DNA of 64,000 nt from positions 1,178,001 to 1,242,000 of the forward strand of contig CP064983.1 of the NCBI GenBank assembly GCA_016699635.1, in the 5' to 3' direction. The notes beneath the pieces are model-generated. The model worked only from the letters and a program-made list of their open reading frames with translations. It was not told the origin of the DNA and made no database searches. This document shows, piece after piece, positions 31,615 to 44,692 of this stretch (positions are counted from its first letter, which is position 1; each line of letters begins with the position of its first letter). Made by a program: the position numbers and the translations under genes. Origin of the DNA: Bacteroidota bacterium. GTDB taxonomy: Bacteria; Bacteroidota; Bacteroidia; AKYH767-A; OLB10.

Positions 31615-32000
31615 ATAAGCTTATGATTTATTTTTTAAAGACTCTTCCTTGTTACGTAAAAAAAACTGCAAGGTTTTAGCTTTTTTAAAAAATTTCCGAC
31701 TTAGCTAATTACTCTAATTGCATAATTGAAACTCAATATTAATCCATGGCATATATGTAATACTAAATATACTTTTCTGTAAATCAGCTTATGTATAACA
31801 ATAAAAGTACTACTAAAAAGCACGGTTTATGAAGCAAAATAATATCAATTTATTGAAAAGTGTAACCCGGATTCAAAATGGGCGTAAAAGCGGATATGAA
31901 AAGAAAATGTGCAGTTATATTACATTGTAATGTTTTATAAGAAATTACAAAAACCACTGCTCATATAAAACGTAAATTTCACTTATAAAAATATATCATT
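31615..32000. other. AT-rich divergent intergenic region without a gene
   Basis: 386 bp between two divergent genes with no credible reading frame. It must hold promoters for both. A short palindrome ATTACATTGTAAT lies near 31918-31930, and TAAATTTC near the start of the plus-strand gene is one base off a -7 box. I see no RNA gene or repeat. Confidence 0.5.
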
Positions 32001-32585
32001 ATGGAAGATACAACGATGAACAACACAATGGACTTTTACAAAATGGTTCGTGAAAACCGTTTTGCCATGTATTCAAAACCACGCAGATATTATAATCGCG
32101 ATGGCATAAAAGGTTCAGCAATTAAGTTCTTGTTTTTTGTACAGGCCATCATTTTCTTTTTGATGCTTGTAACACTTCATTCTGCAACAGCGCAAACAGC
32201 TAATACACAACCTGCATTAATGGCTGATGCCAACTTAAATGGAACTATTGCAAACTATACAACCATTTACAATTCAGGAAAAGTATTTCTGAACTGGACG
32301 GCTAAAAACGAAGCGGCTGATTGTCTTTATATCGTTGAGCGCTCACTTGATGGAAAAGTATATGAGTCCGTAGGTATAAAAGAAGGTCTTGGTACTGCTG
32401 TAGAACTATTCTACTCATGGATGGATCAAACACCGCCAAACGGATATGCTTTTTACAGAGTAAAAAAGATTGCTCGCGATGGCTCGCAATATTACAGTTC
32501 TACCAATACGGTAATAAATCTTGATTCGAGCTATGATCCGAAATCAAACTATGCTTCGGACAAAAAGCCGGAGGATCAGAAATAA
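32001..32585 (+). CDS. Secreted or anchored fibronectin-like protein beside the giant PKD gene
   Basis: 194 residues. An N-terminal basic stretch precedes a hydrophobic segment (FLFFVQAIIFFLMLVTL) and an ATAQ cleavage-like site. The mature part is one beta-sandwich domain: VFLNWTAKNEAADCLYIVER, then YSWMDQTPPNGYAFYRVKK, the pattern seen just before sorting domains in many type IX secretion cargo proteins, but no sorting domain follows. It is only about 50 bp upstream of the giant PKD gene and probably co-transcribed with it. Two further in-frame ATGs lie in the first 10 codons. Function unknown. Confidence 0.7.
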   Translation: MEDTTMNNTMDFYKMVRENRFAMYSKPRRYYNRDGIKGSAIKFLFFVQAIIFFLMLVTLHSATAQTANTQPALMADANLNGTIANYTTIYNSGKVFLNWTAKNEAADCLYIVERSLDGKVYESVGIKEGLGTAVELFYSWMDQTPPNGYAFYRVKKIARDGSQYYSSTNTVINLDSSYDPKSNYASDKKPEDQK

Positions 32586-32636
32586 AAAATAAATAAGGGA
32601 CGACATTACACTTTGAATTTTTTTAACTTATCAGAT

Positions 32637-35600
32637 ATGAACAGATACTTTACCACAGGCAGAAACATCACGTGGAAGTTATGTTTTGCAATTACACTTC
32701 TGCTAGGCACGTTTAATGCTAAAGCACAGATTCCAACAGCATCATTTGCTGCAGATTCTACAGAAGGATGTGTACCATTGACGGTTCACTTTAGCAATAC
32801 ATCCACATTAGCTACAAGTTATTTCTGGGATTTTGGAAATGGTAATACATCAACATTAGCCAATCCGCAAACTGTTTATTTAGCTCCTGGAAATTATACT
32901 GTAAAGCTCATTGCCTACAACAGTACTTCAGGACAATCAGACACATTGATAATACCAAATTATATTGATGTAGTTTCGTTTCCGACAGCTAACTTCACAT
33001 CCAACGTTACATCAGGATGTAAACCACTATCTGTGGTATTTAACAATACATCATCTAACTTTACATCTTGTATTTGGGATTTTGGTGATGGATTTTCATC
33101 TACACAAACCAATCCGACACATACATACAGCAATGCCGGAACATATACAGTAAAGTTAGTTGCATACTCTTCTTATGGTTGTTCAAATGTAAAAACACAG
33201 ACAAACTATATAACCGTTTACGGTCAACCGACAGCGCAGTTAACAGCAAATCCATCTAGCACATGTGATGCCAATCAGGTTATTCAATTCAATTCATCAT
33301 CTGCCGGTGTTGTGAGTTATCTATGGAACTTTGGTCAGCCCTCCTCCGGTGGTGCCAATTCTTCAACACTTCAGGACCCTACACACACTTATGGAACTCA
33401 AGGTTCTTTTAATGTGAGTTTGATTGTTACTGATGCCAATGGGTGTTCAGACACTGCTGTTATAAACAATATGATTACAATTGGTACTGCACTAACTCCA
33501 ACATTTACATGGACTAATGGTGCAGGATGTAAGCCGTTAACAACAAATTTTACTGCGCCTTCAATAACAGGTGCAACGAGTTATGCATGGGACTTTGGTG
33601 ACCCTTCATCAGGAGTTCAAAACACTTCAACATCTGCAAACCCTACACATACTTATGCAAACTCAGGAACATATTCTGTTTCGCTCTATTTTACAACATC
33701 AAGCCGATGCAATGGAAGTGTAACCTTAAATAATATCATTGTAGTTGATCAGCCACCGGTAGCTGCATTTACATCTAATCCAACAACAGGATGTAAACCT
33801 CTTGCAGTTCAATTTAACAATACTTCAACAGGCGCGGCTACTTACCTTTGGGAATTTGGAGATGGTACTACTTCAACACTTGCATCACCATCGAAGATAT
33901 ATACAACTGCCGGTACTTATAATGTAACATTACATGCCTTCAGCACTAATGGCTGTGAAACAATTATTGTAAAAAACAACTACATTGTTGTTAATGAAAT
34001 TAAATCCAGTTATTATTTTCTTCCAGGCTCAGGCTGTGCGCCATTAAGTGTCAATTTCATACCAACAAATAACAGTGGTTTTGTTTCTTATGAATGGAAT
34101 TTTGGTGATCCGGCTTCAGGCGCACTGAACACATCAACATTATCTAATCCAACACATATTTATAATAACATTGGAACATACTCTACTAAACTGATTGTAA
34201 CATCAGCTGCCGGATGTAAAGATACGCTTATAAAAAACTTTGTAAAAGTAAGAGCATCATCTGTAGTATATACCGTTCCTGACACAATAAAAGGTTGTCA
34301 GCCTTATCCTGTATCATTTACCAATCCATTACCCGGAGCTACAGTTTTCCATTGGGATTTTGGTGTTCCGTGGTTAACTAATGACACTAGTAACATTGCG
34401 AATCCATCATTTACGTTTGATTCCGTAGGAATTTTTAATGTAACATTAAATGCTTATATGCCTAGCAGTGGTGGTGCAGGTTGCTCACAATTTTTCAATC
34501 CTGTTGCCATAGTACAGGTTTTTCCAATGCTCATTTCTCCAATCACTTATATTCAGGCCACACCATGTGCACCATATCTGATTCACTTTAGTGATACCAC
34601 AATGGATGTCGTTTCATGGGATTGGGATTTTGGCGATGGCACACCACATGCTACAGTTCAATTTCCTTCGCATACATACACACAACCGGGTACATATACA
34701 GTTGTGCTGAATATTGTTCTGCAAAGTGGTTGTATGACCAGTTTAAGTACAACAATCACTTTAGGTTATCCTAATCCAATAACAGTAAATAAAAAAGCCG
34801 GTTGTCATGATGAACCATTTACATTCGGATTAACAGGTGGCCCTTGGACAAATGTTCAATGGAACTTTGGGGATGGCGTTGGCACATCAACTTCTCCAAA
34901 TCCAACATATACTTATAATCAGGTAGGGACTTTCACGGTTTCTGTAAATGTAACAAGCAGTGATGGATGTGTTAATACTTATACTGATAGTATTACTACA
35001 ACAAACCCACAACCTTCTTTTGTTATAAACGGACCAACATCAAGTTGTACAAATCAATTTGTGTTCTTTACAAACACATCAACCGGTGCAACATCTTATT
35101 GGTGGGATTTTGGTGACCCAACATCATCAACAGGATTTTCTTCACTAGTAAATCCATCAAGAAATTTTACTACGCCAAAAGCATATACCATTTCGCTAAC
35201 TGCAACCAATGGTGCCTGTTCACGTACAGTTACTTACCTTACCTTGATTAGAATTAACAGAGCTGCACCGAATTTCTCATTCACACAGAGTTCTCAATGC
35301 TTCCCAATTACTGTTACATTAACTGATCTTACAGGGTCCTACTCCTGCTATTCAATGGGGTTGGAATTTTTATAACGGTTCAACAGATTCAACGCAAAAT
35401 CCGGTTTACACATTCAATGCGCCACCAACATCTGATACAATTTCATTATGGGTCAGAGATACAAATGGATGCTCAGCGACCAAACGACTTAAAGGGATTA
35501 AGTACAAACAAGCTAAGTTTACTATGTCGGCAACCGGTGGATGTAAACCAAGTACAATCTGTTTTACTGATGCCAGTGATACAACAGTTGTTTCAAGGAA

Positions 35601-38600
35601 ATGGGATTTTGGTAATGGTGCCACGTCAACTCAAACTAATCCTTGTTATACCTATACAACTGATGGTGTATATACTGTAACGTTGATAACAACTTTCTCC
35701 ACAGGTTGCAAAGACACATTAGTCATGCCGAATGCTGTAACCATATCAACACCAGTAGCAGATTTCAGTGTTCCTACACAGGCATTCTGTGCACCGGCAC
35801 TCGTGAACTTTAACAATCTCTCCACAAACGCAACAACATACTATTGGGATTTTGGTGATGGCTCAAATTCTATTGCTACGACTCCATCTCACGTGTACAA
35901 CGTTCCTGGTGATTATACCATTACTTTAATTGCCATCAATGGAACTTGTCGCGATACAATGAAAAAAGTAAATTATCTGCATGTACCAGGAACTTTCTCT
36001 TATTTCAACTTAGTAAGTCTGCAAAGTTGTGTAGGAAACTTAGTTCAGTTTACAGACAGTTCATTGAATGCACAAACATGGTTATGGAACTTTGGTGATG
36101 GTGACAGTTCTACATTACAAAATCCAACACACTTATATTCTACAACAGGTAGCTTTACAGTTTCATTGATTACAAGTGATAACCTTGGATGTTCTTCACA
36201 TTATATATTCAGTAATCCGATAGTTGTTCATCCTGTACCAACAGCGGTACCAATACAATAGATACTGTTGGTTGTAGTCCGCTAACATCAACATTTACGC
36301 AAAACTCAATAAATGCTACATCTTATCTCTGGAACTTTGGTGACCCTGCTTCTGGTGCGTTAAACACAGACACTGCACCTACTTCAACGCATACCTATAA
36401 TAATGCCGGTAATTATCAACCTTACTTTGTTGCATATAATAATTTTGGATGTAGTGATACTATGTGGTTGCCTAAGACAATTAATGTCAATCAGACACCG
36501 GTAGCACAGTTCAGTTCGTCTGCAACCAATGGTTGTACACCTTTGACTGTAAACTTTACAAATACATCAACTAAATTAAATACTCCTCAATATTTGTGGA
36601 ATTTTGGAAATGGTAATACAGCCATTACTTCAAATGCCACTGCAGTTTATGCCGATTCGGGAAACTTTAATGTTAGTCTTATAGTTACTAATGCTGCAGG
36701 ATGTGCCGACACAGCCACTGCACAAATTACAACTGTTCTTTCGCCAACGGCTATTGCTTCAACAACAGATACTGTTGGATGTAGTCCACATACTGTTAAC
36801 TTCACAAACATTTCTCTTAATGCCACAAGTTATCTGTGGAACTTTGGCAATGGTGTTACTTCAACACTTGCCAATCCAAGTTATACCTACAATAATGCAG
36901 GTAACTACACTGTAACATTAATTGCAACCAATGCATCAGGATGCAGTGATACGCTTGTTTTTCCATCGCAGATTATTGTTAACCAAACTCCGAGAGCTCG
37001 GTTCAATATGAGTCCTGCAACAGGTTGTTCACCACTTACAGTAAACTTCACAAATACTTCTGCAAACACTTCCGGAGCAACATACAGTTGGAACTTTGGT
37101 AATGGTAATACAGCATCTACTGCAAATACTTCTTCTGTTTATCCTGATTCAGGAACATTTGCAGTTACACTTTTAGTGACTAATGGCAACGGATGTTCAG
37201 ATGACTCTGGAAGAAATGTAGTTGTCAATTTATCGCCTACGGCAAGTGCAACTACAAACGATACAACAGGATGTAATCCATACACAAGTACTTTTGTAAA
37301 CAACTCGATAAACGCAACATCCTATAACTGGAATTTTGGTGATGGTGGAACATCAACACAAGTAAATCCAACCCACACATATCCGGGAACAGGTAACTTT
37401 ACTGTTACATTGATTGCAACCAATACAGCAGGATGTAAAGACACCTTTGTTTTTAACAATACCATTCAGGTAAACCAAACACCTTTGGCCTCATTCACAT
37501 CATCTGCTACTACAGGATGTGCACCTCTCAATGTCAACTTCACCAATACATCAACAGTTATTTCAGGAGCTACTTACTTCTGGGATTTTGGAAATGGTAA
37601 CACTTCAACTGTTGCCAACCCATCTACTGTATTTGCTGATTCAGGTACTTATCAGGTTGTATTGAATGTAAACAATGGAAATGGTTGTACCCATACTGCA
37701 TCAAAATATATAACGGTAAACATTACACCAACTGCAAGTTTTGCAACCACAGACACTTCAGGTTGTACACCTCACGCTGTGAGCTTTACAAATAACTCTA
37801 CTAATGCTACAAGCTATCAGTGGAACTTTGGTAATGGTGCAACTTCAACAGCAGTAAGTCCAAACTATACTTACACTACAGGTGGATTGTTCACTGTAAC
37901 ATTAATCGCCAGCAATTCAGCCGGATGTCGCGATACCTTTGTTTTACCATATCAAATAAATGCAAAGCAATCGCCCAGAGCAAGATTTAATATGAGTCCG
38001 ACTTCGGGTTGTACACCACTGAATGTGAACTTTACTAATACAACTGCGAACATGCAAAGTCCTACTTTCAACTGGAATTTTGGAAATGGATCTTCAGCAA
38101 CAATTGCAAATCCTTCAACAGTTTATTCAGACTCGGGAACCTATGCGGTAACATTAACAGTTACCAATAGCAATGGCTGCTTTGATGATTCGACCCGAAT
38201 TGTTCGTGCTAATCTTTCACCAACAGCAATAGCTGCAACAACAGATACTGCAGGTTGCGCACCTTATACAAGTACATTTACAAACAGCTCACTTAATGCA
38301 ACATCATATCAATGGAATTTTGGTGATGGTGGTACGTCAACGGTAGCAACGCCAACACATACGTATAGCACATCAGGTAATTATACTGTAACATTAATTG
38401 CTTCAAATGCATCAGGTTGTAGAGATACATTAGTGTTTCCATACGCCATCAAGGTAAGTAATAATCCTGTTGCTGCATTTACACCTACGTCTGCATCAGG
38501 TTGTGTACCGTACACTGTGACATTTAACAATACATCATCACAGCTATCAGGAGCTACCTACTTATGGAACTTCGGTACTGGTGATACTGATACAACAAAG

Positions 38601-41600
38601 AATCCATCTTACACATTCACAAGTGTTGGAACTTTCACAGTGAGCATGACTGTAACAAATGCATCGGGTTGTATGGATAGTATTTCGCATACTGTAAATG
38701 TAAACGGTCTTCCTGTTGCTTTGGCTTCAACAAATGACACAACAGGTTGTACGCCACAGGCAGTAAGCTTTACAAACTCATCAACTAATGCAACTTCTTA
38801 TATATGGAACTTTGGAAATGGATTGACTTCAACAACTCCAAATCCAACACATACTTATACAACAGGTGGGTTATACACTGTAACTTTAATAGCCATTACT
38901 TCCAATGGTTGTCGTGATACATTTACACTTCCATATCAGATAAACATTAAACAATCGCCATTGGCAAATTTCAGTCAATCAGCAACAACAGGTTGTTCGC
39001 CATTGGCAGTGACTTTCACAAATACTTCTACCAATACTTCAGGTACTGTATGGAACTGGAATTTCGGAAACGGTGCAACATCATCACTACAAAATCCATC
39101 TGCATTTTATCCCGACAGTGGTACATATCAGATAACTCTTTGGGCTATGAACAGCAATGGTTGTATGGATGATACTGTGAGAACTGTAAGAGTAAACCAA
39201 ACACCAACAGCAATTGCAGCTACAAACGATACCGCAGGTTGTACACCTTATAATGTAAACTTTAGTAACAACTCTTTGAATGCTACAAGCTATAACTGGA
39301 ATTTTGGAGATGGAATAACTTCAACAACTCCTGTTCCTAACCATACCTACACCAATGCAGGAACATACACTGTCACTCTCATAGCCTCATCAAGTGCCGG
39401 TTGTAAGGATACATTAGTATTACCAAATAACATTACTGTTAATCAAACTCCGGTTGCATCATTTACAAAGTCAGCATCAACAGGTTGTTCTCCATTAACT
39501 GTAAACTTCAACAACACTTCAACACAGACTAATAACGCTACTTATCTATGGAGTTTTGGAAACGGAACCACCTCTACACTTATTAATCCAAGTGTGCAAT
39601 ACACTGACTCCGGAAATTATACAGTAACATTAATCACAACCAATGCCAGTGGATGTTCAGACAGTATATCACAACAAATACACGTTGACCTGTCACCAAC
39701 AGCTATAGCATCAACAACGGATACTCTTGGATGTTCATCACATATTGCTATATTCAACAACAGTTCTATCAATGCAACTTCATATATCTGGAACTTTGGT
39801 GATGGATCAACTTCTACAACATTTAATCCGACACATACTTATGCCAATGCAGGAAATTATACTGTATCATTAATTGTAAGTAATGCTGCAGGTTGTAAGG
39901 ATACCTTGGTTTTACCTTACACTATAAAAGTAAATCAAACACCGGTGTCGGCATTTACGCCATCAGTAACTTCCGGATGTTCACCATTGTCTGTTAACTT
40001 CAGCAATCAATCTTCTGATACCATCAATGCAAACTTTACTTGGAATTTTGGAAATGGAACTTCCTCAAATGCAATAAATCCAACAAAAGTATTTGCAGAC
40101 TCAGGAACATTTGCTGTAACGCTTATTGTTACAAACGCAAATGGATGTAAGGATACTGCAACTCATAATATTCAGGTGATGCAAACGCCTACAGCAAATG
40201 CATTTACTAATGATATTACAGGTTGTTCACCATTTACAGCCAACTTCACATCATTGTCAACAAACAGCGATTCTGTGGTGTGGTATTTTGGTAACGGAAC
40301 AACAGCCACAGGAAATAATGTTCAGGCAACTTATATGCAGCCCGGCATTTATCAACCTTATCTGATTGCTTATAATTCTACAGGATGTACGGATACTTTC
40401 TATCTTCCTAAAACAATCAGAGTGAAGCTTTCACCGGTTGCAAATTTTACAGCAGACCAAACTGCATCATGTTCAGGAACTAACTTCACGTTCAACAATC
40501 TTTCTTCAGATACATTGTCACCCGTTTATCAATGGACAATTGGAGGTTTCAGTACAAACAATCCATCATTCTCTATACCATTACTGACACCTGGATTCTA
40601 TACCGTAGCATTGACAGTTACCAACAATAATGGATGTACAGATTCCATTGTTAAATCAAATTATATTCAGGTTTATGATACTTTACCTCCACCACAAGAT
40701 CCTATTTACAGTGTGAGTGTATTGTCTGACACACAAGTTGAAATTAAATGGGCAAACAGTGCTGCATTAGATTTGGGTGCTTACAAGTTATGGCGATTAG
40801 ATCCTTCAAGTGGAAATTATGTAAACGTTTATACTGATAATAATCCAAGCAACTCTACAATGAATCCGGAGTCAAAATATACTGAAAATGGATTGAATAC
40901 ATTGAGCAATACATATACTTACAAGCTTCAGACACTTGACAGATGTTCGTTTGCGCTACCATTAAATGTGTTGAAAGCACATACTACAATTAACGTAAGT
41001 GCTAATAAAATCAGTAATGGTATCAATGTAACATGGACACCATATCAGGGTTGCCCGGTATCACAATATGAAATCAGCAGAACAGAAGTGAGCAATGGAA
41101 GCAGTGCGGTGATAGCCACTGTCCCTGCATCAACATTGTATTACTTTGATTCAACAATGATATGTCCTGATGATTACAGCTATAGAATAAAAGCTTATGA
41201 TCTTTGTGGAACAACTTACACATCATACAGTGATACAGCAGCTGCAAAACCAGATTACAATTTGCAGGAGCAACAAGCAATCATTGTACGTTCAACAGTA
41301 GTTAACAACAACTTTGTACTTACAGAATGGTCTGAGCCAAGATTACATCCTGAAAGAGTAATGCAATACAACATTTATCGTAGTACGGACACAACAGGCA
41401 ATTTCTACTCACTGCTTGCAACCGTATCTGCAAATGTTACAAGCTACGAAGACTTTGCCGTAAATGTTAATGAACAAAACTATTACTATAAGATTGAAGT
41501 AATCAGTGATTGTAACATGGCAGGTCAATTAAGCAGCAACAGTTCTTCTATATTGTTACAATCGAAATGGGAGTATGCAAACAGCAGACTGTGGTGGACT

Positions 41601-41726
41601 AAATATGATAAATGGGATACAGGAGTTGAACGATATGAAATAGAAAAATATAACTGGGGCACAGGCCAATGGGAAAAAGTAAAAACGGTTCCCGGCAATG
41701 CAACAGAAACAGAAGTCGATGAGTAA
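32637..41726 (+). CDS. Giant PKD-repeat surface protein, two frameshifts, C-terminus apparently truncated
   Basis: About 3,030 residues. Start at the ATG at 32637 (MNRYFTTG), with a signal peptide ending FNAKAQ. I count about 32 PKD-like units, each with a GC-P motif, a W(D/N)FG(D/N)G strand and a (N/T)PTHTY strand; the last 17 are in exact 82-residue register. Three fibronectin-like domains follow from about 40680. Frames break at a GGG (35334-35336) and near 36245; both corrections restore unbroken repeats. The protein stops at VPGNATETEVDE, inside a fibronectin-like domain, without a type A or B T9SS sorting domain. Probably an extracellular adhesin or matrix protein. Confidence 0.88.
36531..40712 (+). 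repeat. 17 PKD-coding units in exact 246-bp register (492-bp higher-order period)
   Basis: The codon before the conserved Cys opens each unit. I located it at 36531, 36777, 37023, 37269, 37515, 37761, 38007, 38499, 38991, 39483, 39975, 40221 and 40467, every one a multiple of 246 bp from the first. Units alternate: type A has the SGATY-like insertion and ends with SPTAIA, type B has NATSY and ends with VNQTP. Unit sequences have diverged, yet length is strictly kept. Confidence 0.85.
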
Positions 41727-41754
41727 TTAAATTATTCATTGTGTATGTCCCCCC

Positions 41755-41784
41755 GAAACCCGACTTGAGAAGTCGGGTTTCTTT
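41755..41784 (+). terminator. Terminator after the giant PKD gene
   Basis: GAAACCCGACTT pairs with AAGTCGGGTTTC, twelve perfect pairs around a GAG loop, followed by TTTATTT. It begins 28 bp after the PKD stop codon. Confidence 0.85.
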
Positions 41785-41907
41785 ATTTACATCATACAGA
41801 TAACTATGATGACTAAAATAAAATTCGACATACTTCAACAAGAAACATTGAATGGCTTTCTCAACTATCAGAAAAAAAAATTACTTGAGAGATTTAATAC
41901 CGTTATG

Positions 41908-43811
41908 TTAGGCAGCAATTAACTGTCTAACAGTTTTCATTATTGATTGCGTATCTAAATGACACTCTGCATATAATTCAGACTGTTCACCATGCTCAAT
42001 AAACTGATCGGGAATTCCCAGTCTGACAATTTCTGCAGCATAGCCATTATCAATCATAAACTCTGCAACTGCACTTCCCATTCCTCCTTGCAGACAACCA
42101 TCTTCAACAGTAATTATCTTTTTAAAATTAGCAAAGACTTCGTGAAGCAACATTTGGTCAAGTGGTTTCACAAAACGCAAATCGTAATGTGCAGGATAAA
42201 TATTTTCTTTAGCAAGCTCATCGCATGCTGCTACTGCAAAATTACCCGGATGTCCGAAGGTTAAAATAGCAACTTGTTCTCCACCTCTTAATTTGCGACC
42301 TGTTCCTACAGGAATTGCTTTGAAAGGTGTACGCCATTCTGTCAACACACCATTACCTCTCGGATAACGAATACAAAATGGTCCTAAGTTATCATGTTGT
42401 GCAGTGTACATCAGATTGCGTAACTCTTCTTCATTCATCGGAGCGCTAACAATCATATTAGGTATGCATCGCATATAGGCAATATCAAATGCACCATGAT
42501 GTGTAGGCCCGTCAGCACCGGCAAGGCCTCCTCTGTCGAGACAGAAAACAACATTTAATTTCTGAAGAGCAACATCATGCACTACCTGATCGTAGGCACG
42601 CTGCATAAATGAGGAATAAATATTACAAAACGGAATAAGACCTTGTGTGGCCATGCCTGCACTAAATGTTACAGCATGTTGTTCGGCAATACCCACATCA
42701 AATGCTCTATCAGGCATTGCTTTCATCATAATATTTAATGAACACCCCGATGGCATAGCAGGTGTTACACCAACAATTTTTGAATTTTTTTCTGCAAGTT
42801 CCACCATTGTATGGCCAAATACATCCTGATATTTTGGTGGTTGCGGTGTGTTGTTTTGCGGCTTAAAAATCTCTCCGGTTATTTTATCAAACAACCCCGG
42901 TGCATGCCATTTGGTTTGATCTTGCTCTGCAAGCTTAAATCCTTTTCCTTTTACTGTAAGACAGTGCAAAATTTTAGGGCCGGGAATATTTTTTAAATCT
43001 TCAAGTACTTTGGTCAGATGGTTCACATCATGCCCATCTATTGGCCCGAAATAACGAAAGCGAAGCGATTCGAATAAGTTGCTTTGTCTAAGCACAGCCG
43101 ATTTCATTGCATTCTCTATTTTTTGAGCAATGGCTTGTGCATTGGGACCAAACTTACTGATGACACCTAATGCTTTCCAGATTTCGTCTTTAACTTTATT
43201 ATATGTTGGTGATGTGGTAATGTCAGTAAGGTATTCTTTCAGTGCACCAACATTGGGGTCAATGCTCATGCAGTTGTCGTTAAGCACAACTAGAAGGTTA
43301 CTGTTTTCTACACCACCATGATTAAGTGCTTCAAATGCCATACCTGCTGTCATGGCACCATCACCAATTACAGCAATGTGCTGACGGTTTTTATCATCTT
43401 TTAATCTGCTTGCAACACTCATTCCAAGCGCAGCAGAAATTGAAGTTGAGCTATGACCTACACCAAAGGTAGCGTAAACACTTTCGCTGCGTTTTCGCAA
43501 ACTGCTAATACCTTTATAGATTCTGTTGGTATGAAAAACATCGCGTCTGCCGGTCAGGATTTTATGACCATAGCCCTGATGACCACATCCCATATCAATT
43601 GATCGTTGGGTGTATTAAAAACATAGTGAAGTGCAACCGTTAATTCAACCACACCAAGGCTTGCGCCAAAGTGTCCTCCGTTAACAGAAACAATATCAAT
43701 AATAAACTGTCGTAACTCCTTACAAACCTGCTCAAGCTGCTCCGGTTTAATTTTCCTTAAATCGTCAGGTGTGTTAATACTACTAAGAAGCTCTCCTGCT
43801 TTAATTTCCAT
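41908..43811 (-). CDS. dxs: 1-deoxy-D-xylulose-5-phosphate synthase, frameshifted
   Basis: First enzyme of the MEP isoprenoid pathway, thiamine-diphosphate dependent, joining pyruvate and glyceraldehyde-3-phosphate. Fragments 43554-43811 and 41908-43593 join near 43583, where one G is missing: DQLIWDV then GHQGYGHKILTGR. Motifs include VNGGHFGASLGVVELT, the ThDP-binding IGDGAMTAGMAFEALNHGG with NDNCMSI, GPIDGHD, VGIAEQHAVTFSAGMA and DRGGLAGADGPTHHG. About 634 residues, normal. As an essential enzyme, it is unlikely to be a true pseudogene. Confidence 0.95.
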
Positions 43812-43827
43812 ACAGCAAATAGTGATG

Positions 43828-43861
43828 CAAACTTACAAATAATGAATGGAACTACCCCAAA
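43828..43861 (-). promoter_or_regulatory. Candidate promoter of dxs
   Basis: On the minus strand TTTG (43858-43861) is followed after 22 bp by TAAGTTTG (43828-43835), matching the Bacteroidota -33 and -7 elements. The dxs start lies 17 bp downstream of the -7 box. Confidence 0.55.
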
Positions 43862-43945
43862 TTACCAATGAAAACAACATATAATTTGGCGAAAGGTTGA
43901 AAAACACTACGCTAAAGACGATTTTTTATTACCGGACTATTCTGC

Positions 43946-44692
43946 TTAATCAAACCAATGTATAATTTCATTCAGGGTAAGTTTCTCCTTTGATGCTTTA
44001 TCTAAATCTCTTATTATCTGTCCTGATGACATCTGAATAACTCTGTTTCCGTAATCAATAACCTGTTTTGTCTGATGGGTAACCATTAGTACTGAAACAG
44101 GCATTTGACTTAAAATTCGTGTAGTTAGCTGCATAATGAGTTCTGCACTTTTAGGGTCAAGAGCTGCCGTGGGTTCATCCATTAGCAGAAGTTTAAAATC
44201 GTCCATTGTTGACATCACTACTGTCAGTGCCTGACGTTGCCCTCCGGACAGTGCTCCCATCTTTCGGTTTAACTGATCTTCGAGACCTAGTCCCAGCCAA
44301 GAAACTCTTTCTCTGATGAAATCAACAAATTTTTTATCAATGCCTATACTTAACTTCTTTGAATGACTTCGCAAAGCCGCTAACCGGAAGTTTTCAATAA
44401 TTGTAAGATCTGAAGCAGTACCCGATTGCGGGTTTTGAAAAACTCTGGCAATAAAACGACTTCTTTCATGTTCTTTAAGTGCCGTAATGTCCTTGCCATT
44501 AACAGCAATTTTACCTGCATCGCATAATATAGTTCCTGCAATAATATTGAGCAACGTAGATTTTCCGGAGCCATTGGCACCAACAATAATCACAAATTCT
44601 TTTACTTTAATTTGTAGTGATGTAGGTTGCAAAGCAATGACAGGCTTTTCACCATCAAAAAACTTTTTACTTATTTGCGAAACTTCAATCAT
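43946..44692 (-). CDS. ABC transporter ATP-binding protein (amino-acid/aromatic importer type)
   Basis: 248-residue ATPase powering the importer encoded just upstream. Walker A GANGSGKSTLL, signature LSGGQRQAL, Walker B LLLMDEPTAALD and the switch His (LMVTHQ) are all present. Its start overlaps the permease stop by 4 bp (ATGA), so the three genes 43946-46502 form one operon. The arrangement resembles the TrpXYZ-like family found with PF04392 binding proteins; the substrate is not known. Confidence 0.9.
   Translation of the reverse strand: MIEVSQISKKFFDGEKPVIALQPTSLQIKVKEFVIIVGANGSGKSTLLNIIAGTILCDAGKIAVNGKDITALKEHERSRFIARVFQNPQSGTASDLTIIENFRLAALRSHSKKLSIGIDKKFVDFIRERVSWLGLGLEDQLNRKMGALSGGQRQALTVVMSTMDDFKLLLMDEPTAALDPKSAELIMQLTTRILSQMPVSVLMVTHQTKQVIDYGNRVIQMSSGQIIRDLDKASKEKLTLNEIIHWFD

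Noticed and set aside
36531..40712. Possible CRISPR or other direct-repeat array
   Set aside because: The period is 246 bp, the repeats are coding and diverged, and there are no spacers or cas genes.
41806..41922. 39-codon plus-strand reading frame (starts MMTKIKFDILQQETL) between the PKD terminator and dxs
   Set aside because: It overlaps the 3' end of dxs, contains a run of nine A, and shows no recognisable domain or upstream signals; chance is the simpler reading.
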